Position numbers and translations under genes: made by a program. Below are positions 1 to 6,011 of a stretch of 10,876 bases of DNA, piece by piece; within the stretch, counting starts at the first letter, position 1, and every line of letters starts with the position of its first letter. A model generated the notes under the pieces. That model was not told the origin of the DNA. It made no database searches and was given only the letters and a program-made list of their open reading frames with translations. Source of the DNA: Chthonomonadaceae bacterium (GTDB lineage: Bacteria > Armatimonadota > Chthonomonadetes > Chthonomonadales > Chthonomonadaceae). The DNA is taken from contig JACMPS010000136.1 in NCBI GenBank assembly GCA_014377395.1, positions 1-10,876 of the forward strand, read 5' to 3'.

Positions 1-617
1 AACCAATTGCTCTTGTCAACTCCGTGAACCCGTTTCGCCTTGAAGGGCAAAAGACAGCCGCCTACGAAATTTGTGAAGCCCTCGACAATAATGCCCCTCA
101 TTATCACGCGCTTCCCGTCGGAAATGCGGGCAACATCACGGCGTACTGGAAAGGATTCAAGGAGTGGAAAGCCGCCGGGAAATCCTCACGCTTACCGAAA
201 ATGTTGGGGTTTCAGGCGGCGGGTGCGGCTCCCCTTGTCACCGGAATCCGGGAAGAACACCCTGAAACCGTAGCAACGGCAATTCGGATCGGCAACCCTG
301 CGAGTTGGGAAGGGGCGATCTCTGCGAGAGACGAGTCAGGCGGACTGATTGAAAGCGTGACCGACGAAGAAATTCTGGAAGCGTATCGCATGGTGGCTTC
401 ACTTGAAGGGGTGTTCTCGGAACCTGCCTGTGTCGCTCCCGTTGCAGGATTGCGTAAACTCGCGGCACGAGGCTATTTTACCGAACCCGCGACCGTCACC
501 GTCACTCTTACCGGACACGGGCTGAAAGACCCGGACACCGCAATTTCACAGGCTCTCTCCTCGCCGATTGCTCTTTCCGCCACCTACGATGCCGTCCTCA
601 AAGCCCTCGACCTCTGA
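1..617 (+). CDS. thrC: Threonine synthase, 3' part (N-terminus outside window)
   Basis: This PLP enzyme converts O-phospho-L-homoserine to L-threonine and phosphate, the last step of threonine synthesis, in the cytoplasm. The reading frame is open from base 3, upstream of the first possible start (GTG at 24), and the translation before that GTG (PIALVNSVNPFRLEGQKTA) is already threonine-synthase-like, so the gene is cut by the window edge. About 204 residues are visible. The glycine-rich loop PVGNAGNITAYW (bases 114-149) is the family's PLP-phosphate-binding signature, and TGHGLKDPD near the C-terminus is the usual closing motif. The catalytic PLP-lysine lies upstream and cannot be seen. The family is usually about 350-480 residues, so roughly half is present. 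The end of the gene overlaps the start of the DprA-like gene, suggesting co-transcription. Confidence 0.95.
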   Translation, partial: PIALVNSVNPFRLEGQKTAAYEICEALDNNAPHYHALPVGNAGNITAYWKGFKEWKAAGKSSRLPKMLGFQAAGAAPLVTGIREEHPETVATAIRIGNPASWEGAISARDESGGLIESVTDEEILEAYRMVASLEGVFSEPACVAPVAGLRKLAARGYFTEPATVTVTLTGHGLKDPDTAISQALSSPIALSATYDAVLKALDL

Positions 618-1548
618 GCCGATTTCGCTCACGCGCCTCAAGCTCGCGCTTCACCTCACCCCGCATATCGGCGAGCGAACCCTCGTTTATGTCTTGCGGC
701 GGCTTGTGGTGGAGCGAATGTCGCCGAGTGAATTTCTTTCGCTTCACCCCGATGTTTGGACTTCCGAGTTCGCGCTCAAGCAGGAAGCGGCTGACGCCCT
801 TGCTGACCAAAAGGACGCGCTTCTGAAAGCGAGTGAAGTCCTGTCGCAAGCCCTTCGCCTCCACGGAATCGCTCTGCTGACCCTCGGAGAAACGGGCTAT
901 CCGGCACGGCTTGAGCAAAATGATGCGGCTCCTCCTCCGCTTCTTTACGCCCTCGGTAATCTTTCCCTGCTCTCACCTGCGTCTCAAAAAGAGCCGCCTC
1001 ACTTTACGTTTGCCCTTGCCCTCTCCAACAATCCCACCCCTGAAGCCCTCGAAAAGCAAGATGAAATCGCCCGTACTCTTGCGCTTGCCGGAGGAATCGC
1101 CGTCACCGGACACGACCGCCTGCCCTATCAGCGACTCGCCCTCTCCCTGCAACGTCTCAACAAACCCACACTTTATGTACTGGATAAAGGGATTCGCAAA
1201 GCCATGAAATCACATTTCGAGGCTCCGCTTTTTCCTGCCGCCCGTATCCGGGAAACCGAGTTCGAGAAAACCCGTGATCTGGTCATTTCCCCGTTTCGCC
1301 CTGATGACGACACGCTTGCCCCTCATTCGTTGCGTCGTCGTGACCGTCTTATTTTCGCGCTGGCAGACGTGATTGTCGCTGTGGACGTAAATCCGAGCGG
1401 AGGAATGTTCACGGAATGTAAGATCGCACTCAAAGCGGGACGTGCAGTGTTTGTGGCGGAAGGTGGACGCGACGGCAACCAGAAACTGAGGGCGTTGGGT
1501 GCAAAAGCACTCGACCTGCACCCGCTCTTCGCTTCTCAACTCTTTTGA
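589..1548 (+). CDS. dprA: Divergent DprA/Smf-like DNA-processing protein
   Basis: DprA proteins bind incoming single-stranded DNA and load RecA during natural transformation. In this 319-residue protein the DprA pattern is visible but worn: a helical N-terminal part (about 12-95), the strand LLTLGETGYPARL with PPPLLYALGNLSLL (96-128) that leads into the Rossmann fold, then the fold itself (about 138-292), ending in RRDRLIFALADVIVAVDVNPSG and GRAVFVAEGG. The usual Gly-Ser-Arg stretch is replaced by ALSNNPT, and the SG-A-GID stretch by TGHDRLPY, so nucleotide or DNA binding may be altered. No C-terminal winged helix is evident. I chose ATG 589, which overlaps thrC by 29 bases; a TTG at 568 is also in frame. 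Neither has an obvious Shine-Dalgarno, which fits translational coupling to thrC. It could instead be another SLOG/Rossmann family member. Confidence 0.75.
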   Translation: MPSSKPSTSEPISLTRLKLALHLTPHIGERTLVYVLRRLVVERMSPSEFLSLHPDVWTSEFALKQEAADALADQKDALLKASEVLSQALRLHGIALLTLGETGYPARLEQNDAAPPPLLYALGNLSLLSPASQKEPPHFTFALALSNNPTPEALEKQDEIARTLALAGGIAVTGHDRLPYQRLALSLQRLNKPTLYVLDKGIRKAMKSHFEAPLFPAARIRETEFEKTRDLVISPFRPDDDTLAPHSLRRRDRLIFALADVIVAVDVNPSGGMFTECKIALKAGRAVFVAEGGRDGNQKLRALGAKALDLHPLFASQLF

Positions 1549-1568
1549 TCACCGAAAACATTTTTGTT

Positions 1569-1620
1569 CCTCCCCTCACGCAAGGGAGAGTCTAGGAGGG
1601 GGTTAAAAATAAGGGGGAGG
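1569..1620. repeat. Degenerate copy of the C-rich/G-rich hairpin repeat
   Basis: CTCCCCT, a five-base loop CACGC and AAGGGAG form an imperfect hairpin (about 1570-1588). A G-rich run and then AAGGGGGAGG (1611-1620) follow, the latter being identical to the right arm of the repeats at 7059-7082 and 9840-9863. The organisation is like those copies but decayed. It lies just downstream of the dprA-like stop. Confidence 0.5.
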
Positions 1621-1667
1621 TGCGTTTTTCCGCAAAGGAACGACGGAAACACATTTACTGCATTATC

Positions 1668-1873
1668 ATTGGAGCAACGTAGGTGGCGCAGGAATGAATT
1701 CAGCGCCCCGTTCCGTGTCCTTCGGACACACCATTCGCGCTTCGTAGTGAACAAAAGATTTCAGGAGGTTAAAAGAGAGAGCATCGCCATTGCGTTTGCC
1801 TTGAGTCCACGCAGGTGGACTTCGCTTGTGTGTAGCCGGGGAATTCATTCCCCGGACTCTCTCTTGCAACAAT
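1668..1873. repeat. ~206-bp mosaic palindromic element with imperfect terminal inverted repeats
   Basis: The left end begins ATTGGAGCAA and reaches GGAATGAATTC. The right end read on the other strand begins ATTGTTGCAA and reaches GGGAATGAATTC at nearly the same distance, giving imperfect terminal inverted repeats of about 33 bases. Inside are several perfect small hairpins: GTGTCC/GGACAC with loop TTC (1715-1729), AGTCCAC/GTGGACT with loop GCAG (1804-1821) and CCGGGGAAT/ATTCCCCGG with loop TC (1836-1855). There is no transposase. It looks like a MITE-like or REP-derived non-autonomous element. Boundaries are judged by eye, and no flanking target duplication was confirmed. Confidence 0.5.
1836..1863. 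repeat. Perfect palindrome, copy 1 of the CCGGGGAAT family
   Basis: The 9-base arms CCGGGGAAT and ATTCCCCGG flank a TC loop at 1836-1855, and ACTCTCT follows. The whole stretch matches 5764-5790 at all but one base, in the loop. It forms the right-hand part of the mosaic element. Confidence 0.75.
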
Positions 1874-1875
1874 CT

Positions 1876-1903
1876 AAAATCCCATTTGCTTAGAGTGGGT
1901 TTC
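1876..1903 (-). terminator. Possible intrinsic terminator for the minus-strand small genes
   Basis: On the minus strand AAACCCA pairs with TGGG(A)TTT across an 11-base loop and ends in TTTT, about 30 bases after the stop codon of the signal-anchored small protein. The stem is short and has a bulge, and the T-run is only four long, so the call is tentative. It abuts the mosaic repeat. Confidence 0.3.
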
Positions 1904-1932
1904 TATCTGGCGCGGGTGGGAACGCTCAGGTC

Positions 1933-2274
1933 TTAAGTCGAGAGCAGGTTGGGCTTGTATTCAGAAGGATACTCCTGGCTTTCCAGCAACACATTCGGAT
2001 CAACAAACCCTTTTCCCTCCAGTATTTTAAGACGCTTCCGGTGCGCCTCACGGCGTTTTATCGCTCCCTCAAACCCGTAGATGTAGAGTTTGCCTTCCTG
2101 ATAAAGATAGAAATTGTCCCCCGTCACCGAAATCGCGGTTAAACTTGCGGGCTTTGGAGAGGGCGACTGCGCCTGTACCGGCGGCGGGGTAAAGAAGGGG
2201 CGTAGCAACAACCCCCACACGCCCACCACCAACAACAAAAGCAGGCTTTTACTCGTTCGATCCAGATTGTTCAT
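1933..2274 (-). CDS. Small signal-anchored or exported protein of unknown function
   Basis: I do not recognise this 113-residue protein. It has a positively charged N-terminus followed by a very hydrophobic Leu/Val segment (about 11-25), then a Pro/Ser/Gln-rich stretch (28-43) with VQAQS as a possible signal-peptidase site. It may therefore be either a single-pass anchored or a fully exported protein. After that comes a short beta-like part (TAISVTGDNFYLYQEGKLYIYGF, cut into two strands around 46-68) and a basic, likely helical segment rich in Arg, Lys and His (72-85). The ATG is preceded by a strong Shine-Dalgarno, AAAAGGAAAAA, at 2278-2288 on the minus strand. It lies 76 bases downstream of the 69-residue gene in the same direction, so the two probably form one transcript. 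Confidence 0.6.
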   Translation of the reverse strand: MNNLDRTSKSLLLLLVVGVWGLLLRPFFTPPPVQAQSPSPKPASLTAISVTGDNFYLYQEGKLYIYGFEGAIKRREAHRKRLKILEGKGFVDPNVLLESQEYPSEYKPNLLST

Positions 2275-2277
2275 GCG

Positions 2278-2288
2278 TTTTTCCTTTT
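2278..2288 (-). promoter_or_regulatory. Strong purine-rich ribosome binding site
   Basis: AAAAGGAAAAA on the minus strand sits a few bases before the ATG at 2274 and supports that start. It shares its AAAAGGA core with the ribosome binding sites of three plus-strand genes in this window. Confidence 0.6.
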
Positions 2289-2350
2289 GCGTTCAAGAAG
2301 ACGCTTTCATCACGGGAATTGCTCTTCGCCCCTCTTTAACCCTCGGTAAA

Positions 2351-2560
2351 TCAGCCTCGCCCTCCTGCAAGCGAGGCACGAGTCTCTTTCTTCTCCGACT
2401 CAATCACAGCCACTACTTCCGTCGTCAAAATTCGATACTTCTCCGAGGGCTTGTCGTGTTCGTCCACAATCGGAAGCAAAACCTCCGAGGTGGGAAACGT
2501 CACATGATTGGCACTCAGCATCAGCGTTGCGCCGCTTTTTAAGGTGATTTCGTACTTCAT
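2351..2560 (-). CDS. Small beta-rich hypothetical protein
   Basis: This 69-residue soluble protein has no signal peptide or membrane segment and I cannot assign a function. Alternating hydrophobic residues (YEITLKSGATLMLSANHVTF, 3-22; then VLLPIVDE and YRILTTEVVAVIE) suggest a small beta-barrel or SH3-like fold. Similar short proteins are often phage or housekeeping accessory proteins of unknown role, but this is only a shape argument. The last residues (ASLAGGRG) look disordered. The ATG has a weak purine stretch, AGAGAAG, just upstream. It is the first gene of a likely two-gene minus-strand unit, and a 7-bp inverted repeat lies 37-58 bases ahead of its start. Confidence 0.5.
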   Translation of the reverse strand: MKYEITLKSGATLMLSANHVTFPTSEVLLPIVDEHDKPSEKYRILTTEVVAVIESEKKETRASLAGGRG

Positions 2561-2596
2561 TTCTTCTCTTTCCGTAAGGAGGGCAAACCTTCTCCG

Positions 2597-2618
2597 CGAT
2601 GATCTCAGAAAATCATCG
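2597..2618. promoter_or_regulatory. Inverted repeat, possible operator or leader hairpin
   Basis: CGATGAT and ATCATCG are perfect 7-base arms around an 8-base loop. The site lies 37-58 bases upstream of the minus-strand start at 2560, in its promoter or leader. No T-run follows on the plus strand, so a terminator is unlikely there. A role as a regulator binding site is inferred only from position and symmetry. Confidence 0.35.
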
Positions 2619-2915
2619 GGAAGAGAAAACTGCCTTCCGTCGTCTTTTTCATTTTCCTACGTTTTGTACTTCTGTAAATGTGTCGGCTTCTCCTGCCCCT
2701 TGCCCCTGTTTTTTGCGGTGAAAGCCCATAACACTCTCAGGAAGACCCTCGTAACCCTTCCTGTTTTTGGGCAAATCCCGTAAAAACTTGAGAACTTTCG
2801 GGGAACCTGTGGAAAAAAAGGGGTGTTGGAGTTACGGCGAATATAAAGCCAGACCTCTTGCGGAATACCCTTATCTTAAAACCTCTCCTCGAAATGTTGC
2901 GGGGAGATCAATCCT

Positions 2916-2926
2916 AAAAGGACGAC
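2916..2926 (+). promoter_or_regulatory. Ribosome binding site of the LuxR-type gene
   Basis: AAAAGGACGAC ends four bases before the ATG at 2931, with GGA eight bases ahead of it. The same 11 bases occur ahead of the papain-like gene (5996-6006). It fixes the start. Confidence 0.7.
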
Positions 2927-2930
2927 AATC

Positions 2931-3179
2931 ATGCACGACGCACAGGTTCAGGAAGAACCCATTAAATTGACCAAACGAGAAGTGGAAGTTTTGACGCTGG
3001 TGATCGAAGGGAAAGCGAGTAAAGAAGTGGCTGATCTGCTTTTTGTCTCAAAGCGAACCGTTGACTTTCACCTTGCGAATATCTACGACAAACTTCAGGT
3101 GACTAATCGAGTCCAGGCATTCCGCCGCGCCGCCCGCCTGGGTCTGATCCCGATGGACGTGATGACAAGAGAAGCGTAA
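2931..3179 (+). CDS. Stand-alone LuxR/GerE-type helix-turn-helix regulator
   Basis: At 82 residues this protein is little more than a DNA-binding domain. Residues 13-73 match the LuxR C-terminal (GerE) pattern: LTKREVEVLTLVIEGKASKE (first helices), then the recognition region VSKRTVDFHLANIYDKL (39-55), then NRVQAFRRAARLGLI (59-73), the usual last helix. There is no receiver, PAS or ligand domain, unlike NarL- or LuxR-type regulators of 200 residues or more. It may act constitutively, pair with a separate sensor, or modulate another GerE protein. A good ribosome binding site decides the ATG, and a strong intrinsic terminator follows 47 bases after the stop, so the gene is probably a single-gene transcript. 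Its targets are unknown; the adjacent divergent promoter region is one candidate. Confidence 0.85.
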   Translation: MHDAQVQEEPIKLTKREVEVLTLVIEGKASKEVADLLFVSKRTVDFHLANIYDKLQVTNRVQAFRRAARLGLIPMDVMTREA

Positions 3180-3226
3180 GCCTCCCCTGTCCACCGCCGG
3201 ATACTCCGCCCTGAGTGCGGAACCCG

Positions 3227-3267
3227 CCCTCTCTTTTGCCCAACAAAGGCAAAGGAGAGGGTTTTTT
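3227..3267 (+). terminator. Intrinsic terminator after the LuxR-type gene
   Basis: CCCTCTCTTTTGCC (3227-3240) pairs with GGCAAAGGAGAGGG (3248-3261) over 14 positions with one G-T wobble. The loop is CAACAAA, followed directly by six T (3262-3267). This is a textbook rho-independent terminator on the plus strand. Confidence 0.9.
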
Positions 3268-3383
3268 CTGTGTTTCTGCTGTTTTGCCGGGGAAAGAGAC
3301 AAAAGGCAAACCGAAGAGACGCGGTACAATAATCAGAGAAAAAAGACTTACACTATAGTGATGTCCGCAGGACTACCGGCGAA

Positions 3384-3410
3384 GCCGCTAGCGGCGAATT
3401 CATTCCGCCG
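3384..3410. repeat. Palindromic repeat with GAATTCATTC core
   Basis: The perfect palindrome GCCGCTAGCGGC (3384-3395) overlaps a second, slightly bulged hairpin, CGGCGAAT-TC-ATTCCGCCG (3392-3410). The GAATTCATTC core is shared with the palindrome at 1836-1855. It sits in the leader of the aldolase/dehydrogenase gene, where it could fold in the transcript. Confidence 0.6.
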
Positions 3411-3494
3411 AATTTCCGTGTTTATTTCGCCGCCTTTCCTACTACGGCAATTTTATTCTGCCACACTATTTTCACCCCTATTTTTAGCGACACG

Positions 3495-3504
3495 AAAAGG
3501 ACAC
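3495..3504 (+). promoter_or_regulatory. Ribosome binding site of the aldolase/dehydrogenase gene
   Basis: AAAAGGACAC lies with GGA ten bases before the ATG at 3512 and shares the AAAAGGAC core with 2916-2926 and 5996-6006. It supports this start. Confidence 0.65.
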
Positions 3505-3511
3505 CGCACCG

Positions 3512-5737
3512 ATGCCACAACCCCTGCGCTTTCTCAAAGACCTCTGGAACGACGCCGACACCGAAGGCATGGACGAGCCGGAATTGCTTCGCTATCGCTC
3601 TAACCTGCTCGGCTCCGACAAACGCCTGACTAATTTCGGGGGCGGAAACACCTCCGCGAAAATCGAAACGGAAGACCCACTTATGGGTGAAATTGTGACG
3701 GTGCTGTGGGTGAAAGGCTCTGGTGGCGATCTCGGAACGATCAAGCGAGACGGATTTGCCACGCTTTACCTCGACAAACTCAACGCCCTTAAACGTCGCT
3801 ACAAAGGCGTTCACGAAGAAGACCTGATCCCTGACTTTTACCCTGCCTGCACCTTCGATATGAATCCTCGTGCCGCCTCAATTGACACGCCGCTTCACGG
3901 TTTTTTGCCCTCTCGTCATGTGGATCATCTTCACCCGGACTGGGCGATTGCGCTTGCGGCGTGTGCAAACGGCCCCGAACAACTCGAAAAACTCCACGCG
4001 AAGACGGGCATTAAACTGGTCTGGCTTCCCTGGAAACGTCCCGGCTTTGCGCTCGGATTGTGGCTACAGGAAGCGGCAAAAGACAACCCCGATGCAGACG
4101 GAATCATTCTCGGCTCACACGGAATTTTTACGTGGGGCGACGATTGCAAAGGCTGTTACCAAAATACACTTAGAGTGTTGGATGCGATTGGCGGCTATGT
4201 GGTTGAGGCAATGGAGGCAGTCGGAGAGAAAGCGTTCGGTGGGCAAATCGTAAAAAATCGTGAAGATCGAAACGTGCTGGCAAAAGCCGTGATGCCCTCT
4301 TTGCGGGGACAGGCAGGAGGAGAGACCGGGCAGATCGGACATTTCGAGAACGGCGAGGACGTGATGAAATTCGTCAATTCCGCCTGGGCAAAAGAGTTGG
4401 CGTATCAGGGAACGAGTTGCCCTGACCACTTTGTAAGAACGAAGGTTCGCCCTCTTTTTGTCGAGTGGGACGCCGTAAGTGGAACCGCAGACGACCTGAT
4501 TTCAGCAGCGAAGACAGCGATGCAAGCCTATCGTGAGGATTATACCCGCTATTACGAAAGCAACAAAAAGCCCGACTCCCCTGCCTTGCGCTCACCGAAT
4601 CCAACCGTGATTTTAGTCCCCGGCGTGGGAATGTTCAGTTTTGGACGCAACAAAGCCGAAGCCCGAATCACGGGCGAGTTCTACACCAACGCCATTCACG
4701 TCATGGAGGGTGCAAACGCCCTTTCCGACCCGGCTTTCGGCGACTCGCTGTCGCAGTTGGAGCCGTTTATCGAGCGATACACGCCCGATGCACAACGCCC
4801 TATCGCTCTCCACAACTATGTCGCGCTTCCCCTCGCCGAGTCGTTCGGAATTGAATACTGGTCTCTCGAAGAAGCAAAACTCAAGCGAATGCCCCCGGAA
4901 AAAGAACTCAGCCGCAAGGTTGCCGTCGTGCTGGGAGCAGGCCCCGGTATTGGCTTGGCAGTAGCGGAGCGACTTGCACGGGAGGGAGCGCACATTGCGT
5001 TGGCAGACCTGAATCTGGAAATCGCGCAAGCCTCTGCCGAAACCCTCCAGAAATCTTTCGGGGAGGAAACGGCGGTCTCCTTTCAAGCTGATGCCACCGA
5101 CCGCGACTCCCTTAAAAATCTGTTTGCCGAAGTCTCAACCGAGTTTGGTGGAATCGATATTCTCGTCATGGTTGCGGCGGTTTTCATTCCACCCGACCCG
5201 GTTACCGGACGCAACACCGATGCTCACTTCAAGAAAACCCTTGAAGTCAACGTGTTTGCGGCGATGCTGGCGGCGGACGAAGCGCAAAAGGTAATGGCGG
5301 CACAGGACACCGAGGGCAGTATCGTGTTGATTTCCAGTGCGAACGCAGTCGTTGCAAAAAAAGGAAGTTGGGCTTACGACATCTCGAAGTCAGCGGTCAA
5401 TCACCTTGTGCGTGAAATGGCGGTTGAGTTCGCTCCGAAAATCCGGGTGAATGCGGTTGCGCCCGCGTCCGTTGTGGAAGGCTCACAAATGTTCCCTCGC
5501 GAACGAGTGATCGCCTCCCTCTCCAAATACGCCCTCGATTTCACGGAGGACGAAAGTACCGAGTCCCTGCGCGAAAAACTCTCTCAGTTCTACGCGAAGC
5601 GCACCCTGCTTCACAAGTCCGTGCTTCCAAAAGACATTGCGGAAGCCGCCTATTTGTTGGCGTCACCCCGCTTGCGCCTGACGACGGGGCAGGTGATCCC
5701 CGTAGATGCAGGGTTGCCGGAAGCCTTTCTGCGCTGA
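3512..5737 (+). CDS. Bifunctional class II aldolase / short-chain dehydrogenase (rhamnulose-1-phosphate aldolase/alcohol dehydrogenase type)
   Basis: Family members split L-rhamnulose-1-phosphate into dihydroxyacetone phosphate and L-lactaldehyde and then oxidise or reduce the aldehyde with NAD(H), in the cytoplasm. The N-terminal half (about 22-330) is a class II aldolase/adducin domain: LTNFGGGNTSAK (39-50), VKGSGGDLGTI (67-77), the metal site HVDHLH (136-141) and GSHGIFTW (201-208, H203). The C-terminal part (about 465-738) is a short-chain dehydrogenase: Rossmann loop GAGPGIG (475-481), serine in LISSAN (606-611), and the YxxxK pair Y622/K626, so both sites look intact. The 741 residues are slightly longer than the roughly 680-700 usual for the family. 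No rhamnose isomerase, kinase or transporter gene is visible nearby, so the true sugar substrate is uncertain. A palindrome follows the stop by 24 bases. Confidence 0.93.
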   Translation: MPQPLRFLKDLWNDADTEGMDEPELLRYRSNLLGSDKRLTNFGGGNTSAKIETEDPLMGEIVTVLWVKGSGGDLGTIKRDGFATLYLDKLNALKRRYKGVHEEDLIPDFYPACTFDMNPRAASIDTPLHGFLPSRHVDHLHPDWAIALAACANGPEQLEKLHAKTGIKLVWLPWKRPGFALGLWLQEAAKDNPDADGIILGSHGIFTWGDDCKGCYQNTLRVLDAIGGYVVEAMEAVGEKAFGGQIVKNREDRNVLAKAVMPSLRGQAGGETGQIGHFENGEDVMKFVNSAWAKELAYQGTSCPDHFVRTKVRPLFVEWDAVSGTADDLISAAKTAMQAYREDYTRYYESNKKPDSPALRSPNPTVILVPGVGMFSFGRNKAEARITGEFYTNAIHVMEGANALSDPAFGDSLSQLEPFIERYTPDAQRPIALHNYVALPLAESFGIEYWSLEEAKLKRMPPEKELSRKVAVVLGAGPGIGLAVAERLAREGAHIALADLNLEIAQASAETLQKSFGEETAVSFQADATDRDSLKNLFAEVSTEFGGIDILVMVAAVFIPPDPVTGRNTDAHFKKTLEVNVFAAMLAADEAQKVMAAQDTEGSIVLISSANAVVAKKGSWAYDISKSAVNHLVREMAVEFAPKIRVNAVAPASVVEGSQMFPRERVIASLSKYALDFTEDESTESLREKLSQFYAKRTLLHKSVLPKDIAEAAYLLASPRLRLTTGQVIPVDAGLPEAFLR

Positions 5738-5761
5738 CGAGGCACGAAATCTCAGTCTCCT

Positions 5762-5790
5762 GTCCGGGGAATTTATTCCCCGGACTCTCT
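5762..5790. repeat. Perfect palindrome, copy 2 of the CCGGGGAAT family
   Basis: GTCCGGGGAAT and ATTCCCCGGAC are perfect 11-base arms around TT (5762-5785), followed by TCTCT. Bases 5764-5790 match 1836-1862 except in the loop. It lies 24 bases after the aldolase/dehydrogenase stop and may help end or stabilise the transcript, although no T-run follows. Confidence 0.75.
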
Positions 5791-5995
5791 AAACCTTATT
5801 ATCGCCTATCCGTTTCGCCGCCCCTCATCCTTGGTTTCCCTTCTCCCCCGCACCCCCTCTCCCTTATAGTTTTCTGTATTTGCTTTCCGTATTGCAAAAA
5901 CACTCAAGATTTCGGGTAAACTATCCAACACTTAAAGAGACACCTCGCAATCCATACCCAATTATGGCAATTAAATTCTTGTTTTAGACTTACCG

Positions 5996-6006
5996 AAAAG
6001 GACGAC
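5996..6006 (+). promoter_or_regulatory. Ribosome binding site of the papain-like gene
   Basis: AAAAGGACGAC, identical to 2916-2926, places GGA nine bases before the ATG at 6012 and fixes this start. Confidence 0.7.
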
Positions 6007-6011
6007 TGACG

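Larger units (their letters stand above)
1549..1932. other. Repeat-filled intergenic region between convergent genes
   Basis: This gap separates the plus-strand thrC-dprA pair from the minus-strand small-gene pair. I see no credible gene. It holds a degenerate C-rich/G-rich hairpin repeat (1569-1620), the mosaic palindromic element (1668-1873) and a possible terminator for the minus-strand genes (1876-1903). The 109-codon plus-strand reading frame here is made of these repeats and resembles no protein I know. Confidence 0.7.
2561..2930. other. Divergent intergenic region between the minus-strand pair and the LuxR-type gene
   Basis: This 370-base gap must carry the promoters of two oppositely directed units. 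I find no convincing -35/-10 pair in either direction. A TATAAA at 2842-2847 and a TATCTT at 2872-2877 are possible -10 boxes without good -35 partners. An inverted repeat lies at 2597-2618. The 91- and 67-codon frames crossing this gap show no protein-like features. Confidence 0.5.
3268..3511. other. Leader and promoter region of the aldolase/dehydrogenase gene
   Basis: From the preceding terminator to the ATG at 3512 I see no gene. TACAAT (3325-3330) and TATAGT (3354-3359, inside the 10-base palindrome CACTATAGTG at 3351-3360) could be -10 boxes, but neither has a recognisable -35 box at the right distance. A GC-rich palindromic repeat lies at 3384-3410, and an AT-rich stretch precedes the ribosome binding site. 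Confidence 0.4.
5738..6011. other. Intergenic region before the papain-like gene
   Basis: It holds the palindrome at 5762-5785, then a pyrimidine-rich stretch that resembles decayed pieces of the C-rich/G-rich hairpin repeat (about 5815-5870). An AT-rich part follows that probably carries the promoter. TTGCAA (5892-5897) and TAAACT (5917-5922) are 19 bases apart, which is too far for a confident sigma-70 promoter. Confidence 0.45.

Noticed and set aside
1549..1572. Intrinsic terminator right after the dprA-like gene (AAAACATTTTTGTTCC)
   Set aside because: The arms do not pair properly; the T-run is present but there is no GC-rich stem.
1569..1873. CRISPR array
   Set aside because: The repeats are palindromes of differing sequence and irregular spacing; no identical repeat-spacer series exists here or elsewhere in the window, and no cas gene is present.
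1564..1893. A 109-codon plus-strand frame
   Set aside because: It is built from palindromic repeats and its product has no protein-like pattern or ribosome binding site.
4613..5086. A 157-codon minus-strand frame
   Set aside because: It is antisense to the aldolase/dehydrogenase gene, with no motif of its own.
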